Source of the DNA: Corynebacterium guangdongense
Lineage (GTDB): Bacteria > Actinomycetota > Actinomycetes > Mycobacteriales > Mycobacteriaceae
DNA: 64,000 bases
Assembly: GCF_030408915.1 (NCBI RefSeq)
Contig: NZ_CP047654.1
Span: 2,108,001-2,172,000, forward strand
Direction: 5' to 3'
A program made the translations under genes and the position numbers. The notes below the pieces were generated by a model. The model was not told where the DNA came from. It searched no databases and saw only the letters and a list, made by a program, of their open reading frames with translations. Each line of letters starts with the position of its first letter. The first letter of the stretch is position 1. Of the stretch, positions 38,117 to 46,588 are shown one piece after another.

Positions 38117-38218
38117 GCCATTCACGGGGACTTCGCCGCCTACCTCCGCCAGTGCGTCCACGACGGTGGGTTCGGCCCCGGCGATCCGCTCCCCTCCGAG
38201 GTGGAGCTGAGCATCTAA
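38117..38218 (+). pseudogene. Remnant of a GntR-family DNA-binding domain
   Basis: The frame ending at TAA 38216-38218 reads AIHGDFAAYLRQCVHDGG, then FGPGDPLPSEVELSI. This matches the start of a GntR winged helix; the intact regulator at 35942 has AAHLRQQIRDGALAPGDELPSEAEL at the same place. The fragment stops before the recognition helix and has no start codon in frame with a ribosome binding site, so it is a broken gene. It may have controlled the adjacent transporter operon. Confidence 0.7.
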
Positions 38219-38255
38219 TCACCCGGCTTTGGCGGACTCCCGATATTATTCACGC

Positions 38256-39782
38256 ATGTCCATACGAAGGCTGATCACCCTGGGGGCGGCGACGGCGAGC
38301 CTGGCGGCCTCCCTGGCGGCGTGTTCCGCGGGGTCGACGGCCACGCAGCTGGGCCGTCCCGACGGCGGGGACGGCGACCGTCTGGTCGTCGGCACCGTCG
38401 GCCCGCCGGCCTCCCTCGACTTCACCACCACGGGCGGCGCGGCCATCCCGCAGGCGCTGATGGGCAACGTCTACGAGACGCTCGTGCGCATCGACGCCGA
38501 CGGCGAGGTGGTCCCCCACCTGGCCACCTCCTGGGAAGTCTCCCCCGACGGCCTGGTCCACACATTCCACCTGCGGGAGGGGGTGACCTTCACCAACGGC
38601 GACGCCTTCACCGCGCACACGGCCGCCTGGTCCATCGAGCAGGTGCGCACCGCCTGGACCAACGGGCTGAAGTCCCGGATGGCCCCGGTCGCCGCCACCC
38701 GGGTCCTCGACGACCACACCCTCGAGGTCACCCTGTCGACCCCCTCCAACCGGTGGCTGTGGTCGATGGGCACGACGACGGGGGCGATGATGACGCCCGC
38801 GGGCGTCGACAAGCGGGCGAGCGAACCGATCGGGACCGGGCCGTATGTCCTCGACCACTTCGCCGTGGGCGAGTCCATCTCCTTCGCGCCGAACCCGGAC
38901 TACTGGGGCGGGGCCGTGCAGGAGGGCGCCGCCATCCGCTACTTCTCCGACGCGATCGGCTCCGTCAACGCCCTGCGCTCCGGCGACGTCGACGTCGTCT
39001 GGTCGCTGCAGGCGCCCGAACTGCTCGACACCCTGCCCGAGGAGTACTCCGTCCAGGTCGGCACCACCAACGGCGAGGTCGTGCTGAGCATGAACAACGA
39101 CGCCGCCCCCTTCGACGATCCGCGGGTGCGCCGGGCCGTGGCCCACGGAATCGACCGGGAGGCGATCAACCGGGTCGTCTGGGAGGGGCTGGCCACCGAC
39201 ACCGGCGGCGCGCCCGTCCCGCCCAGCGACCCCTGGTTCACCGGGCGCGACTACTACCCCTTCGACCCGGGGAAGGCCCGGGCCCTGCTCGCCGAGGCCG
39301 GCTACTCCCCCGACAACCGCCCCCGCGTGGAACTGACCGTCCCCTCCCTGCCCTACGCCGAGAGCGCCGCCGAGCTGCTCTACTCCCAGCTGCGCGACCT
39401 CGGCTTCGACGTCACGCTCACGACCGCGGAGTTCCCGGCCGTCTGGCTCGCCGACGTGATGGGCGCGAAGGACTACCAGATGTCGCTGATCTCCCACGTG
39501 GAGCCGCGCGACGTCCCGGCCCTGTTCGGCGACCCCGACTACTACCTCGGCTTCGACGACGCCCGGGTCCGCGAGGAGCTCCGGCTCGCCGACGTCACCC
39601 CGGGACCGGCCGCGCAGCGCAGCCACATGATCGCCGCCGTCGATGGCATCATGGCGGACGCTGGGGCGCTGACCCTGGTCAACGCCCCCAACATCGTGCT
39701 CACCGCGCCGGGGGTCACCGGCGTCGACGCGGACATCGTCGTCGACTCGCTGCCCCTGGCCCCCATCAGGAAGGAGGACTAG
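38256..39782 (+). CDS. Peptide/nickel-type ABC substrate-binding lipoprotein
   Basis: Family 5 solute-binding protein of 508 aa. The signal peptide SIRRLITLGAATASLAASLA ends in the lipobox LAAC. Typical SBP_bac_5 motifs follow: LMGNVYETLVRID, GLVHTFHLREGVTFTNGD, IGTGPYVLDHF and RRAVAHGIDREAIN. TATTAT lies six bases before ATG 38256, so the mRNA may be leaderless. It is the first gene of a four-gene importer operon. Oligopeptides, dipeptides or metal chelates are possible substrates; none can be chosen from the sequence. Confidence 0.9.
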   Translation: MSIRRLITLGAATASLAASLAACSAGSTATQLGRPDGGDGDRLVVGTVGPPASLDFTTTGGAAIPQALMGNVYETLVRIDADGEVVPHLATSWEVSPDGLVHTFHLREGVTFTNGDAFTAHTAAWSIEQVRTAWTNGLKSRMAPVAATRVLDDHTLEVTLSTPSNRWLWSMGTTTGAMMTPAGVDKRASEPIGTGPYVLDHFAVGESISFAPNPDYWGGAVQEGAAIRYFSDAIGSVNALRSGDVDVVWSLQAPELLDTLPEEYSVQVGTTNGEVVLSMNNDAAPFDDPRVRRAVAHGIDREAINRVVWEGLATDTGGAPVPPSDPWFTGRDYYPFDPGKARALLAEAGYSPDNRPRVELTVPSLPYAESAAELLYSQLRDLGFDVTLTTAEFPAVWLADVMGAKDYQMSLISHVEPRDVPALFGDPDYYLGFDDARVREELRLADVTPGPAAQRSHMIAAVDGIMADAGALTLVNAPNIVLTAPGVTGVDADIVVDSLPLAPIRKED

Positions 39783-40733
39783 ATGCGGATCCTGCTGCGC
39801 CTGAGCGCGCGTTTCCTCCTCAGCCTGCTCGCCGCCTCGGTGCTGATCTTCCTGCTGCTGCGCATCGTCCCCGGTGACCCGGCGCGCATCGCCCTCGGGG
39901 TCACCGCCACCGACGCGGCCGTGGCCGAACTCTCCGCCCGCCTGGGCACGGACCGCCCCCTGCCCGTCCAGTACCTCGACTGGCTGGGCGGACTGCTCAC
40001 CGGCGACTTCGGCCTCTCCCTTTCCAGCCGGCAGGACATCACCCCCCTGGTGCTCGACCGCGCCCAGGTCTCCCTGATCCTCACGGGCAGCGCCATGGTG
40101 CTCTCCCTGCTCATCGCCGTGCCGCTGGGCGTCTGGTCGGCCCGGCGCGCCCGCCACCCCGACGGCCAGGTCATCTCCGCCCTGAGCCAGATCGGCATCG
40201 CCGTCCCCAGCTTCCTCGCCGGCGTCCTGCTCGTCGCCGTCGTGTCCATCCGGTTCGGCTGGCTGCCGGCCAACGGCTGGGTGCCGCCCGGCGTCGATTT
40301 CGGGGCCTTCCTCTCCCGGCTCATCCTCCCGGTCATCGCCCTGACGCTGGTGCAGGCCTCGATCCTGACCCGCTACGTGCGCTCCTCGGTGCTGGAGGTC
40401 CTGGGCGCGGACTACCTGCGCACCGCCCGCGCGATCGGCCAGTCCCGTTCCCGGGCGCTGCGCCGCCACGGCCTGCGCAACGCGGCGCTTCCGGTGCTCA
40501 CGGTCATCGGCGTGCAGCTGAGCAGTCTCATCGTCGGCGCGGTCGTCATCGAGCAGGTCTTCGTCCTGCCCGGCCTGGGCTCCATGCTTCTCGACGCCGT
40601 CGCCAACCGCGACCTGACCACCGTCCAGACCATCGTCATGCTGCTGGTGGTGTTCACCCTGGCCGTGACGATGGTCGTCGACCTGCTCTACCGCCTCATC
40701 GACCCGCGCCTGCGCGGGAGGGCGACCGCATGA
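39783..40733 (+). CDS. Peptide-type ABC permease (DppB/OppB class)
   Basis: Inner-membrane permease of 316 aa with about six helices. The N-terminal helix is FLLSLLAASVLIFLLLRIVPGDP, the hallmark of the DppB class, and the cytoplasmic EAA loop is LGADYLRTARAIGQSRSRALRRHGLRNAA. The start ATG directly follows the TAG of the binding-protein gene, and the end overlaps the second permease by four bases. Confidence 0.92.
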   Translation: MRILLRLSARFLLSLLAASVLIFLLLRIVPGDPARIALGVTATDAAVAELSARLGTDRPLPVQYLDWLGGLLTGDFGLSLSSRQDITPLVLDRAQVSLILTGSAMVLSLLIAVPLGVWSARRARHPDGQVISALSQIGIAVPSFLAGVLLVAVVSIRFGWLPANGWVPPGVDFGAFLSRLILPVIALTLVQASILTRYVRSSVLEVLGADYLRTARAIGQSRSRALRRHGLRNAALPVLTVIGVQLSSLIVGAVVIEQVFVLPGLGSMLLDAVANRDLTTVQTIVMLLVVFTLAVTMVVDLLYRLIDPRLRGRATA

Positions 40734-41563
40734 GCCGGCTGAAGCGTCTCCCCCTGACCGGCTGGCTCGGGCTGGCCATCGTGGCCCTGGTCGTGCTCAC
40801 CGCGGCGCTGTCGTTGGCGTGGACCCCCTACGACCCGGTCCACGCCGTCCCCGAGCAGCGTCTCCTCGGCTCCTCCGCCGGGCACCCGATGGGCACCGAC
40901 CGCTACGGGCGCGACGTCCTCTCCCGCATCATGGCGGGCGCGCGGATCACGCTGGCCGTCGGGGTGGTCGCGGTGGGCATCTCCGCGCTCGCCGGCACCG
41001 TCCTCGGCGTCTGGGCGGGCATGGCCCGCGGCTGGCCGGAGACGCTGATCATGCGCGGCGCCGACATCCTGCTGGCTTTCCCGGCCCTGCTGCTGGCCAT
41101 CGTCGCCGGCGCCGCCTTCGGGGCCTCGACGACCACGGCGATGATCGCCATCGGCGTCGCCGGCGTCCCCGGTTTCGCCCGCGTCGCCCGCGCAGGCACG
41201 CTGCAGGTGATGACCCAGGACTACATCTCCGCCGCCCGGGTCTCGAACGTCCCGGGAGTGCTCATCGCCTGGCGCCACGTGCTGCCGAACATCATGGGCC
41301 TGCTCATCGTCCAGTCCACGGTGGCCTTCGCCCTGGCTGTCCTCGCCGAGGCCGCCCTGTCCTTCCTCGGCCTGGGCACCGCCCCGCCGGACCCCTCCTG
41401 GGGACGGATGCTGCAGTCGGCGCAGGCCTCCCTGGGCACCGCGCCCCAGCTCGCGTTCTGGCCGGGCCTGGCCATCGCGGCCACGGTACTCGGCTTCAAC
41501 CTGCTCGGCGACGGCCTGCGCGACGTCCTCGATCCCCGCCACTCCAGGAGGTCCCGTGCCTGA
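40730..41563 (+). CDS. Peptide-type ABC permease (DppC/OppC class)
   Basis: Second permease of 277 aa. The motif HPMGTDRYGRDVLSRIMAGAR near residue 50 is diagnostic of DppC/OppC proteins, and the EAA loop VMTQDYISAARVSNVPG lies at about residue 165. About six hydrophobic segments are present. It overlaps the preceding permease by four bases and the ATPase gene by eight bases. Confidence 0.92.
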   Translation: MSRLKRLPLTGWLGLAIVALVVLTAALSLAWTPYDPVHAVPEQRLLGSSAGHPMGTDRYGRDVLSRIMAGARITLAVGVVAVGISALAGTVLGVWAGMARGWPETLIMRGADILLAFPALLLAIVAGAAFGASTTTAMIAIGVAGVPGFARVARAGTLQVMTQDYISAARVSNVPGVLIAWRHVLPNIMGLLIVQSTVAFALAVLAEAALSFLGLGTAPPDPSWGRMLQSAQASLGTAPQLAFWPGLAIAATVLGFNLLGDGLRDVLDPRHSRRSRA

Positions 41564-42971
41564 GCTGCTGCGCGTCTCCGGGCTGTCCGTCGCGGGCCTG
41601 CTCCACGACGTCTCCTTCACCGTCGCCCGCGGGCAACGCCTGGGCATCATCGGCGAGTCCGGTTCCGGCAAGTCCCTCACCGCGCTGGCCGTCATGGGCC
41701 TCGTGCCCGACGACCTCATTCCCCGCCTCGGCGGCTCCGTGCTCGTCGACGGCACCGAGGTCATCGGCCTGCCCGACCGCCGCATGCGCCGGCTGCGCGG
41801 CACCGACGTCGCGATGGTCTTCCAGGAGCCCATGAACGCCCTGGACCCGATGATGACGGTCGGGCGCCAGGTGCTGGAGGCCACCCGCGGCGACGACACG
41901 CTTCGCGACGCCCTCTTCACCGAGGTCGGCCTCGACGGCAGGCAGGACCGCTACCCGCACGAGCTCTCCGGGGGCCAGCGCCAGCGCGTGCTCATCGCCA
42001 TGGCCATCGCCGGCGACCCGGACGTGCTCATCTGCGACGAGCCGACCACCGCCCTCGACGTCACCGTCCAGGCCCAGATCCTCACCCTCATCGACCGCCT
42101 CGTCACCGAGCGCGACATGGCGCTGGTGTTCATCACCCACGACCTCGGCGTCATCGCCCGGATGTGCACCGACGTGCTCGTGCTGCGCGACGGCGCCGTC
42201 GTCGACCGCGGCCCCGCCGGATCGTTGCTGCGCGACCCCGGCCACGAGTACACCCGCGCGCTCATCGACGCCGCCAGACCCGGCCCGCCGGCGCCGCCCC
42301 GCCAGCACGGCCGGGTGCTCATCGACGTCGATCACGTCTCCACCGAGCACATCCTCGACGACGTCTCCCTGCAGGTCCGCCGCGGCGAGCGTCTCGGCGT
42401 CGTCGGCGGCTCCGGCTCGGGCAAGACCACCCTGCTGCGCCTCATCGCCGGCCTGGCCTCACCGACCGCGGGCACGGTTGACGTCGACGGCCGGGTCCAG
42501 GTCGTCTTCCAGGATCCCCAGTCCTCCCTCAACCCCCGCCTGACCGTGCGGAAATCCGTCGCCGAGGGCGGCCCCCGGGTGAGCGAGTCGCTGGCCGAGG
42601 TCGGCCTGCCCGCCGACGCCGGCGAACGCTACCCCCACCAGTTCTCCGGCGGCCAGCGCCAGCGCATCTCCATCGCCCGCGCCATCGCCGGCCGACCCGA
42701 CATCCTGCTCGCCGACGAACCCGTCTCCGCCCTCGACGTCTCCGTGCGCGCCCAGGTCCTGGCCGTGCTCGACGAGCTGGTCACCGAGCACGGCCTGACG
42801 CTGGTCTTCGTCTCCCACGACCTGTCCGTGGTCCGCTCGGTCTGCGACACCGTCGCGGTGGTCCACGAGGGCCGGATCGTCGAGCACGGCCCCACCGAAT
42901 CCGTCTGGGCCCATCCCCGGCACGAGTACACGCGCACGCTGCTGGAGGCGATCCCGACGATGGGCCGGTGA
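41556..42971 (+). CDS. Fused double ATPase of the peptide-type importer (DppD-DppF)
   Basis: One 471-aa chain carries two ABC ATPase domains. The first has GESGSGKS, LSGGQRQRVLIA and VLICDEPTTALD; the second, from about residue 255, has GGSGSGKTT, FSGGQRQRISIA and ILLADEPVSALD. Separate DppD and DppF proteins are each some 300 residues, so both halves are compact; the C-terminal oligopeptide tail (HEYTRALIDAARPG, HEYTRTLLEAIP) remains in each. GTG start overlapping the permease by eight bases. The stop precedes the second palindrome array. Confidence 0.92.
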   Translation: MPELLRVSGLSVAGLLHDVSFTVARGQRLGIIGESGSGKSLTALAVMGLVPDDLIPRLGGSVLVDGTEVIGLPDRRMRRLRGTDVAMVFQEPMNALDPMMTVGRQVLEATRGDDTLRDALFTEVGLDGRQDRYPHELSGGQRQRVLIAMAIAGDPDVLICDEPTTALDVTVQAQILTLIDRLVTERDMALVFITHDLGVIARMCTDVLVLRDGAVVDRGPAGSLLRDPGHEYTRALIDAARPGPPAPPRQHGRVLIDVDHVSTEHILDDVSLQVRRGERLGVVGGSGSGKTTLLRLIAGLASPTAGTVDVDGRVQVVFQDPQSSLNPRLTVRKSVAEGGPRVSESLAEVGLPADAGERYPHQFSGGQRQRISIARAIAGRPDILLADEPVSALDVSVRAQVLAVLDELVTEHGLTLVFVSHDLSVVRSVCDTVAVVHEGRIVEHGPTESVWAHPRHEYTRTLLEAIPTMGR

Positions 42972-42987
42972 CCGGCGTGAGGGGAGC

Positions 42988-43067
42988 GTGTAATTGCACG
43001 CTCCTGACACCCCTGCTTCCCGTGTAATTGCACAGTCCGACCCCCGGGCCGACGCGCCTTATTACAC
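42988..43067. repeat. Array of three 12-bp palindromes at exact 34-bp steps (array 2)
   Basis: Units are GTGTAATTGCAC (42988-42999), GTGTAATTGCAC (43022-43033) and GCCTTATTACAC (43056-43067, half degenerate). Centres are 34 bp apart, with unrelated 22-base spacers. As in array 1, the repeats fill the gap between convergent genes. Confidence 0.85.
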
Positions 43068-43072
43068 GACCA

Positions 43073-43609
43073 CTACCCCAGCCGGAAGGACTCCAGGACC
43101 TCGTAGCGCGATCCGCCCCCGCGGCCCTCGCCGAGGTGCGACTCCATCAGGTGCAGTTCGTCGACCCGGAACTCCGGTCCGGCGTACACGGACAGCGCGT
43201 GGGCGACCTCGCGCAGGGCCCATTCGGAGCGCGGAATGGCCCTGGCGACGGTGAGGTGGGCGCGCTGACGGTGGCGCTCCTCCGGGTCGAGAAGGCAGTC
43301 GGCCATCAACTCCCGCAGACCGCGGACCTCGCCGCCGACGCCGATCCACAGGGTCCGGGAGTTGAAGGCGCCGGCGCCACGCAGGTGCAGCCGCAACGGG
43401 GCGGACAAGGCCGCCGCCCGGGCCAGGAAGTCGCCGAGGTCGCTGACGTCGTTGGGCTGCTCCCCGTAGAAGGCCAGGGTCAGGTGCCAGGCGTCGGGGT
43501 CGGTCCAGCGCAGCTCCCGGCCGAACTCCTGGCGCACCGGGCGCAGGGCGGCGGCCAGATGCTCGATGACGTCCTGGGGCGGGGTGATCGCCGCGAACAC
43601 GCGTTTCAT
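43073..43609 (-). CDS. thpR: RNA 2',3'-cyclic phosphodiesterase (2'-5' RNA ligase family, ThpR)
   Basis: 2H phosphoesterase of 178 aa. The two catalytic HxTx motifs are present as HLTLAFYG (about residue 42) and HLTVARAI (about residue 127). The first residues KRVFAAITPP are typical of the family. It overlaps the upstream hypothetical gene by four bases, and its stop lies five bases from the palindrome array. The enzyme opens 2',3'-cyclic phosphates on RNA; the physiological target is not known. Confidence 0.92.
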   Translation of the reverse strand: MKRVFAAITPPQDVIEHLAAALRPVRQEFGRELRWTDPDAWHLTLAFYGEQPNDVSDLGDFLARAAALSAPLRLHLRGAGAFNSRTLWIGVGGEVRGLRELMADCLLDPEERHRQRAHLTVARAIPRSEWALREVAHALSVYAGPEFRVDELHLMESHLGEGRGGGSRYEVLESFRLG

Positions 43610-44121
43610 CGGCGCGGGCGGACCTCGAAGGACTGGTCCGCGGTGTGGAAGACCAGGAGCACCTCATCGCCGGGCGAGCACTCCCTGAGGAAGCGGTCGA
43701 TGGGGCCGGTGACGGCGCGGTCCTCGCGCAGGGCCAGCAAGTGGGCGGATTTGGCTGAGGACAGGGGCACCTGGGACTGGCGCGGAACGGCGAACTGCGC
43801 GGCCAGGGCGCGGGGGACGGTGACCTCGCCGCCGTCGAGAAGCTCCCGCGTGACAGTGACGGGCACACCCCAGGAGCCGGAGCCGAGGTCGATGAGTCCG
43901 GACTCCCGGGCGGGGAACCAGCTGAAGTCGGGCTCGGGGACGCGCACGACGCGGAGCCGGTCGCCGTCGCGGTGGATCCGGAAGTCCCCGTCCTCGGCGA
44001 CGGTGCGCACTCCCGTCGAGGGGAAGGGGGCGGCGTCCATCAGCTGGAAAAAATCGTCGCGGCCGGCGTCGATCTCGGCCGCGATCCAGGTGGGGATGTC
44101 AGGGTGGGTGTTTCCGGTCAT
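43606..44121 (-). CDS. Hypothetical protein (171 aa), coupled to thpR
   Basis: I do not recognise a family. The soluble, slightly acidic protein has no signal or membrane segment. Its C-terminal part (LALREDRAVTGPIDRFLREC, then SPGDEVLLVFHTADQSFEVR) looks like an alpha/beta domain. ATG 44121 is preceded by TACGCT and six bases, close to the leaderless spacing seen elsewhere. A four-base overlap with thpR suggests a shared role in RNA metabolism, which is inference from position. Confidence 0.78.
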   Translation of the reverse strand: MTGNTHPDIPTWIAAEIDAGRDDFFQLMDAAPFPSTGVRTVAEDGDFRIHRDGDRLRVVRVPEPDFSWFPARESGLIDLGSGSWGVPVTVTRELLDGGEVTVPRALAAQFAVPRQSQVPLSSAKSAHLLALREDRAVTGPIDRFLRECSPGDEVLLVFHTADQSFEVRPRR

Positions 44122-44135
44122 GGGGCCAGCGTAGG

Positions 44136-44276
44136 TCAGCTGGAGTAGTAACGCACGAGCAGTGACGTGTCTGCGAGGTGTTCTTCGACCCGCTCGAAGA
44201 CACTGGTCAGACGGATGAACTCGTCGTCTTCCTCCGCGGAGAGAGCGATGTTCTCGCGAAAATCAGGCGCCTGCAT
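44136..44276 (-). CDS. Small acidic protein (46 aa)
   Basis: The product MQAPDFRENIALSAEEDDEF continues through a helical ERVEEHLADTSLLVRYYSS end. ATG 44276 is preceded by TATCGT and exactly seven bases, the same leaderless layout as nine other genes here, which is the main support for expression. It lies 14 bases before the 171-aa gene on the same strand and could be co-transcribed. No function can be given. Confidence 0.62.
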   Translation of the reverse strand: MQAPDFRENIALSAEEDDEFIRLTSVFERVEEHLADTSLLVRYYSS

Positions 44277-44283
44277 GCCCGCT

Positions 44284-44289
44284 ACGATA
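44284..44289 (-). promoter_or_regulatory. -10 box TATCGT of the 46-aa gene
   Basis: TATCGT, then AGCGGGC (seven bases), then ATG on the minus strand. Confidence 0.55.
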
Positions 44290-44387
44290 CTCCACCTGTC
44301 AACCTGTGGGGAACCCGGATAGCCCAGGTGTGCGAATCCGTGCGTCCGGGCCTGTGATCTGCGCCAAGTCCGACTGTGCAGGAGGCG

Positions 44388-44393
44388 TAGGAT
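44388..44393 (+). promoter_or_regulatory. -10 box TAGGAT of the aldose-epimerase-like gene
   Basis: TAGGAT, then ATGGCGC (seven bases), then ATG 44401. No ribosome binding site is seen at the right distance. Confidence 0.6.
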
Positions 44394-44400
44394 ATGGCGC

Positions 44401-45165
44401 ATGACAAGCATCAGGAAAGTCGGGAATCTGTCCTACCACCCCAGCGGCGCCCACGTGACGTCCCTGGAGACCGAGTGGGGTGACCTCTTCTACCTCTCCT
44501 CGGCCTCGGCCTTCGGCGCGCTGGAGGCCATCCGTGGCGGCGTCCCGATCATCGCGCCGTGGTTCGCCACCTTCCTCGGCGACCTCCAGCACGGCTGGGC
44601 CCGCCGCTCCCCGTGGACCATCGAGGAGACCGCCGACGGCTTCCACGGCGAGCTGGTCAACGAGGGCCTGTCGCTGGGCGTCGACGTCATCGCGCGCGCC
44701 GACGGCCTGAACATCCGGCTGAGCATCGAGAACACCACGGCGGAATCGCGCAGAGTCCAGCTGGGGTTCCACCCCTACTTCCGGGTCAGCGACGTCGAGG
44801 AGATCGCCGTCCGCGGCCTCGAGGGCGTCGACCTGCTCGACCGGGTCAGCGGCGACACCTTCCCCGCCGAGGGCGACCTCACCTTCGACGGGCTGGTCGA
44901 CGTCATCGCCCTGGGCACCCCGGAGGTGCGGATCGTCGACAAGCACCGCGTGATCACCGTGCGCTCCCACGGTGCGGACTCCACGGTCGTGTGGAACCCG
45001 GGCGAGAAGAAAGCCGACTCCATGGGCGACATCGGCGTTCACGAGTGGAACGACTTCGTCTGCGTGGAGCCGGCTCTGCTGGGCGCGGGGCAGGAGGGCG
45101 TGCAGTTAACCCCGGGCGAGATCAACATCCTGGAGATGGACGTCACCGTCGAGGCCGCGGGCTAG
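44401..45165 (+). CDS. Aldose 1-epimerase-like protein (hexose-6-phosphate mutarotase type)
   Basis: Galactose-mutarotase fold, 254 aa. Typical YeaD-like features are GGVPIIAPWFATFLGDLQHGWARRSPW, the catalytic histidine region LGFHPYFRVSD and the acidic residue in FVCVEPALL near the C-terminus. Such enzymes speed alpha/beta anomer exchange of sugar phosphates. Leaderless start by promoter spacing. It converges with the sulfur importer gene, the two stops being only four bases apart. The exact sugar cannot be inferred. Confidence 0.87.
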   Translation: MTSIRKVGNLSYHPSGAHVTSLETEWGDLFYLSSASAFGALEAIRGGVPIIAPWFATFLGDLQHGWARRSPWTIEETADGFHGELVNEGLSLGVDVIARADGLNIRLSIENTTAESRRVQLGFHPYFRVSDVEEIAVRGLEGVDLLDRVSGDTFPAEGDLTFDGLVDVIALGTPEVRIVDKHRVITVRSHGADSTVVWNPGEKKADSMGDIGVHEWNDFVCVEPALLGAGQEGVQLTPGEINILEMDVTVEAAG

Positions 45166-45169
45166 CCTC

Positions 45170-46588
45170 CTAGATGTTCTGGCCGTCCTTGGTGACGGTG
45201 ATCGTCCAGCCCGCCGCCGAGGTCTGCTGGAAGTCCTTGACGGTGTGGCCGGCGTCGGCCGCCCACTGCGGGATGGCCTCGGTGCCCTGGGTGCAGTCGA
45301 AGTCGATGACCATCTCATCGCCCGCCTCGAGGGTGCGGATGGCGTCCTTGGCCTCGACCGTCGGGAACGGGCAGACCATGCCCATCGCGTCGAGGTGGAA
45401 GCGGCCCGGGGCCAGCGGCGTGAGCTTCTCGGAGACGCTCGGCTTGGCCAGGGTGATGAGGCCGGTGGCGACGCCGAAGTTGGCGGCCGGGGTCGCCTGG
45501 GCGTCGAGGACGCGGTCCTCGGCGGAGACCGGGACGTCGTTGGTGATCGACTCCTCGGTGGAGTAGGTGCGGGTCGGGGTGGACGCCGCGGTGGTGGCCG
45601 GCTTGATCCACCAGCGGGCGCCGGCGCCGATGCCCAGCGCGATGAAGAGCATGGCGAACCAACCCTGGTAGGAGAACAGTGAGGTCTCGACCATGCCGTT
45701 GCCGACGGTGCAGCCGCCGGCCAGGGAGGCGCCCACGCCCATCATCAGGCCGCCGACAATGGAGCGGACGGTGGTGGTGGCGTCGGGGACGCGGATGCGG
45801 AATTCGCCGGAGGCTTTGGCGGCGATGAAGGAGCCGACTAGCAGGCCGAGGACCAGCAGGGTGCCCCAGTTGAAGCGGGCCGGGTCGGCGGTGACGCTGT
45901 AGGTCAGAACGTCGGCGGTCGGGGTGGTGATGCCCAGGCCGGAGTTACGGCCGGTGGCGGCGGACAGCGGCCAGGCGAGGACGCCGAGGAGGCCGATGAC
46001 CGCGCCGGCGGTGTACATGTGCAGCGGCTTGCGGTACCACGGCTGATCCAGCGACACCTTCGGACGGGCGGCGTCCTTGGCCAGGAAGTGGCGGGCCGCC
46101 AGCGCGGTGCCCACGGAGATGGCGACGGCGAAGTACCACGGGGAGACGCCGAAGGTCTCCGGCAGGGTGGTCCAGCCGGTGTCCCAGGACTTCATGAAGG
46201 CGTTGAAGTCGGCGAGGACGCCGTACTTCATGGCGGCGGCGGAGACCGCGTACATCAGCAGCGCAAACCAGGAGCCGACCAGGCCCTCGCCGGAGCGGTA
46301 CCAGGTGCCGGAGGCGCAGCCGCCGGCGAGGATGATGCCGAGGCCGAAGATGAGGCCGCCGACGGCGACGGCCGCCGGGGCGAAGGTGGAGTACTCCGGC
46401 GCGATGACGCCGGCGCTGGTCAGCGCGGCCAGGCCGACGGCGTGGACCGAAATGACGATGAACAGGGCGACGAGGTTGCGCCACTTGTTGTTGAGCCAGA
46501 TGTCGCGGATCATGCCCGTGACGCAGAAGCGGCCACGCTGCATGACGACGCCGAGGGCGATGCCGACGGCCAGACCGGAAAGGATCAT
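45170..46588 (-). CDS. YeeE/YedE sulfur importer fused to a TusA domain
   Basis: Membrane protein of 472 aa related to the thiosulfate transporter TsuA. Conserved cysteines sit in QRGRFCVTGM (C22), LAGGCASGTWYRSGEG and LAGGCTVGNGM, the three positions known to relay thiosulfate in TsuA. The last 75 residues are a TusA/SirA-like domain with the motif GMVCPFPTVEAKDAI, so the usual TsuB partner is built in. ATG 46588 has GGGGA six bases upstream; an in-frame extension to 46663 lacks support. Probable role: thiosulfate or related sulfur uptake and hand-over. Confidence 0.9.
   Translation of the reverse strand: MILSGLAVGIALGVVMQRGRFCVTGMIRDIWLNNKWRNLVALFIVISVHAVGLAALTSAGVIAPEYSTFAPAAVAVGGLIFGLGIILAGGCASGTWYRSGEGLVGSWFALLMYAVSAAAMKYGVLADFNAFMKSWDTGWTTLPETFGVSPWYFAVAISVGTALAARHFLAKDAARPKVSLDQPWYRKPLHMYTAGAVIGLLGVLAWPLSAATGRNSGLGITTPTADVLTYSVTADPARFNWGTLLVLGLLVGSFIAAKASGEFRIRVPDATTTVRSIVGGLMMGVGASLAGGCTVGNGMVETSLFSYQGWFAMLFIALGIGAGARWWIKPATTAASTPTRTYSTEESITNDVPVSAEDRVLDAQATPAANFGVATGLITLAKPSVSEKLTPLAPGRFHLDAMGMVCPFPTVEAKDAIRTLEAGDEMVIDFDCTQGTEAIPQWAADAGHTVKDFQQTSAAGWTITVTKDGQNI

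Larger units (their letters stand above)
37868..38255. other. Gene-free stretch with a hairpin and a GntR remnant
   Basis: This 388-bp stretch has no intact gene. It contains a nine-bp hairpin (37983-38003), the end of a decayed GntR gene (to 38218), and the likely promoter of the peptide transporter operon (TATTAT at 38244-38249, six bases before the ATG). Confidence 0.75.
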
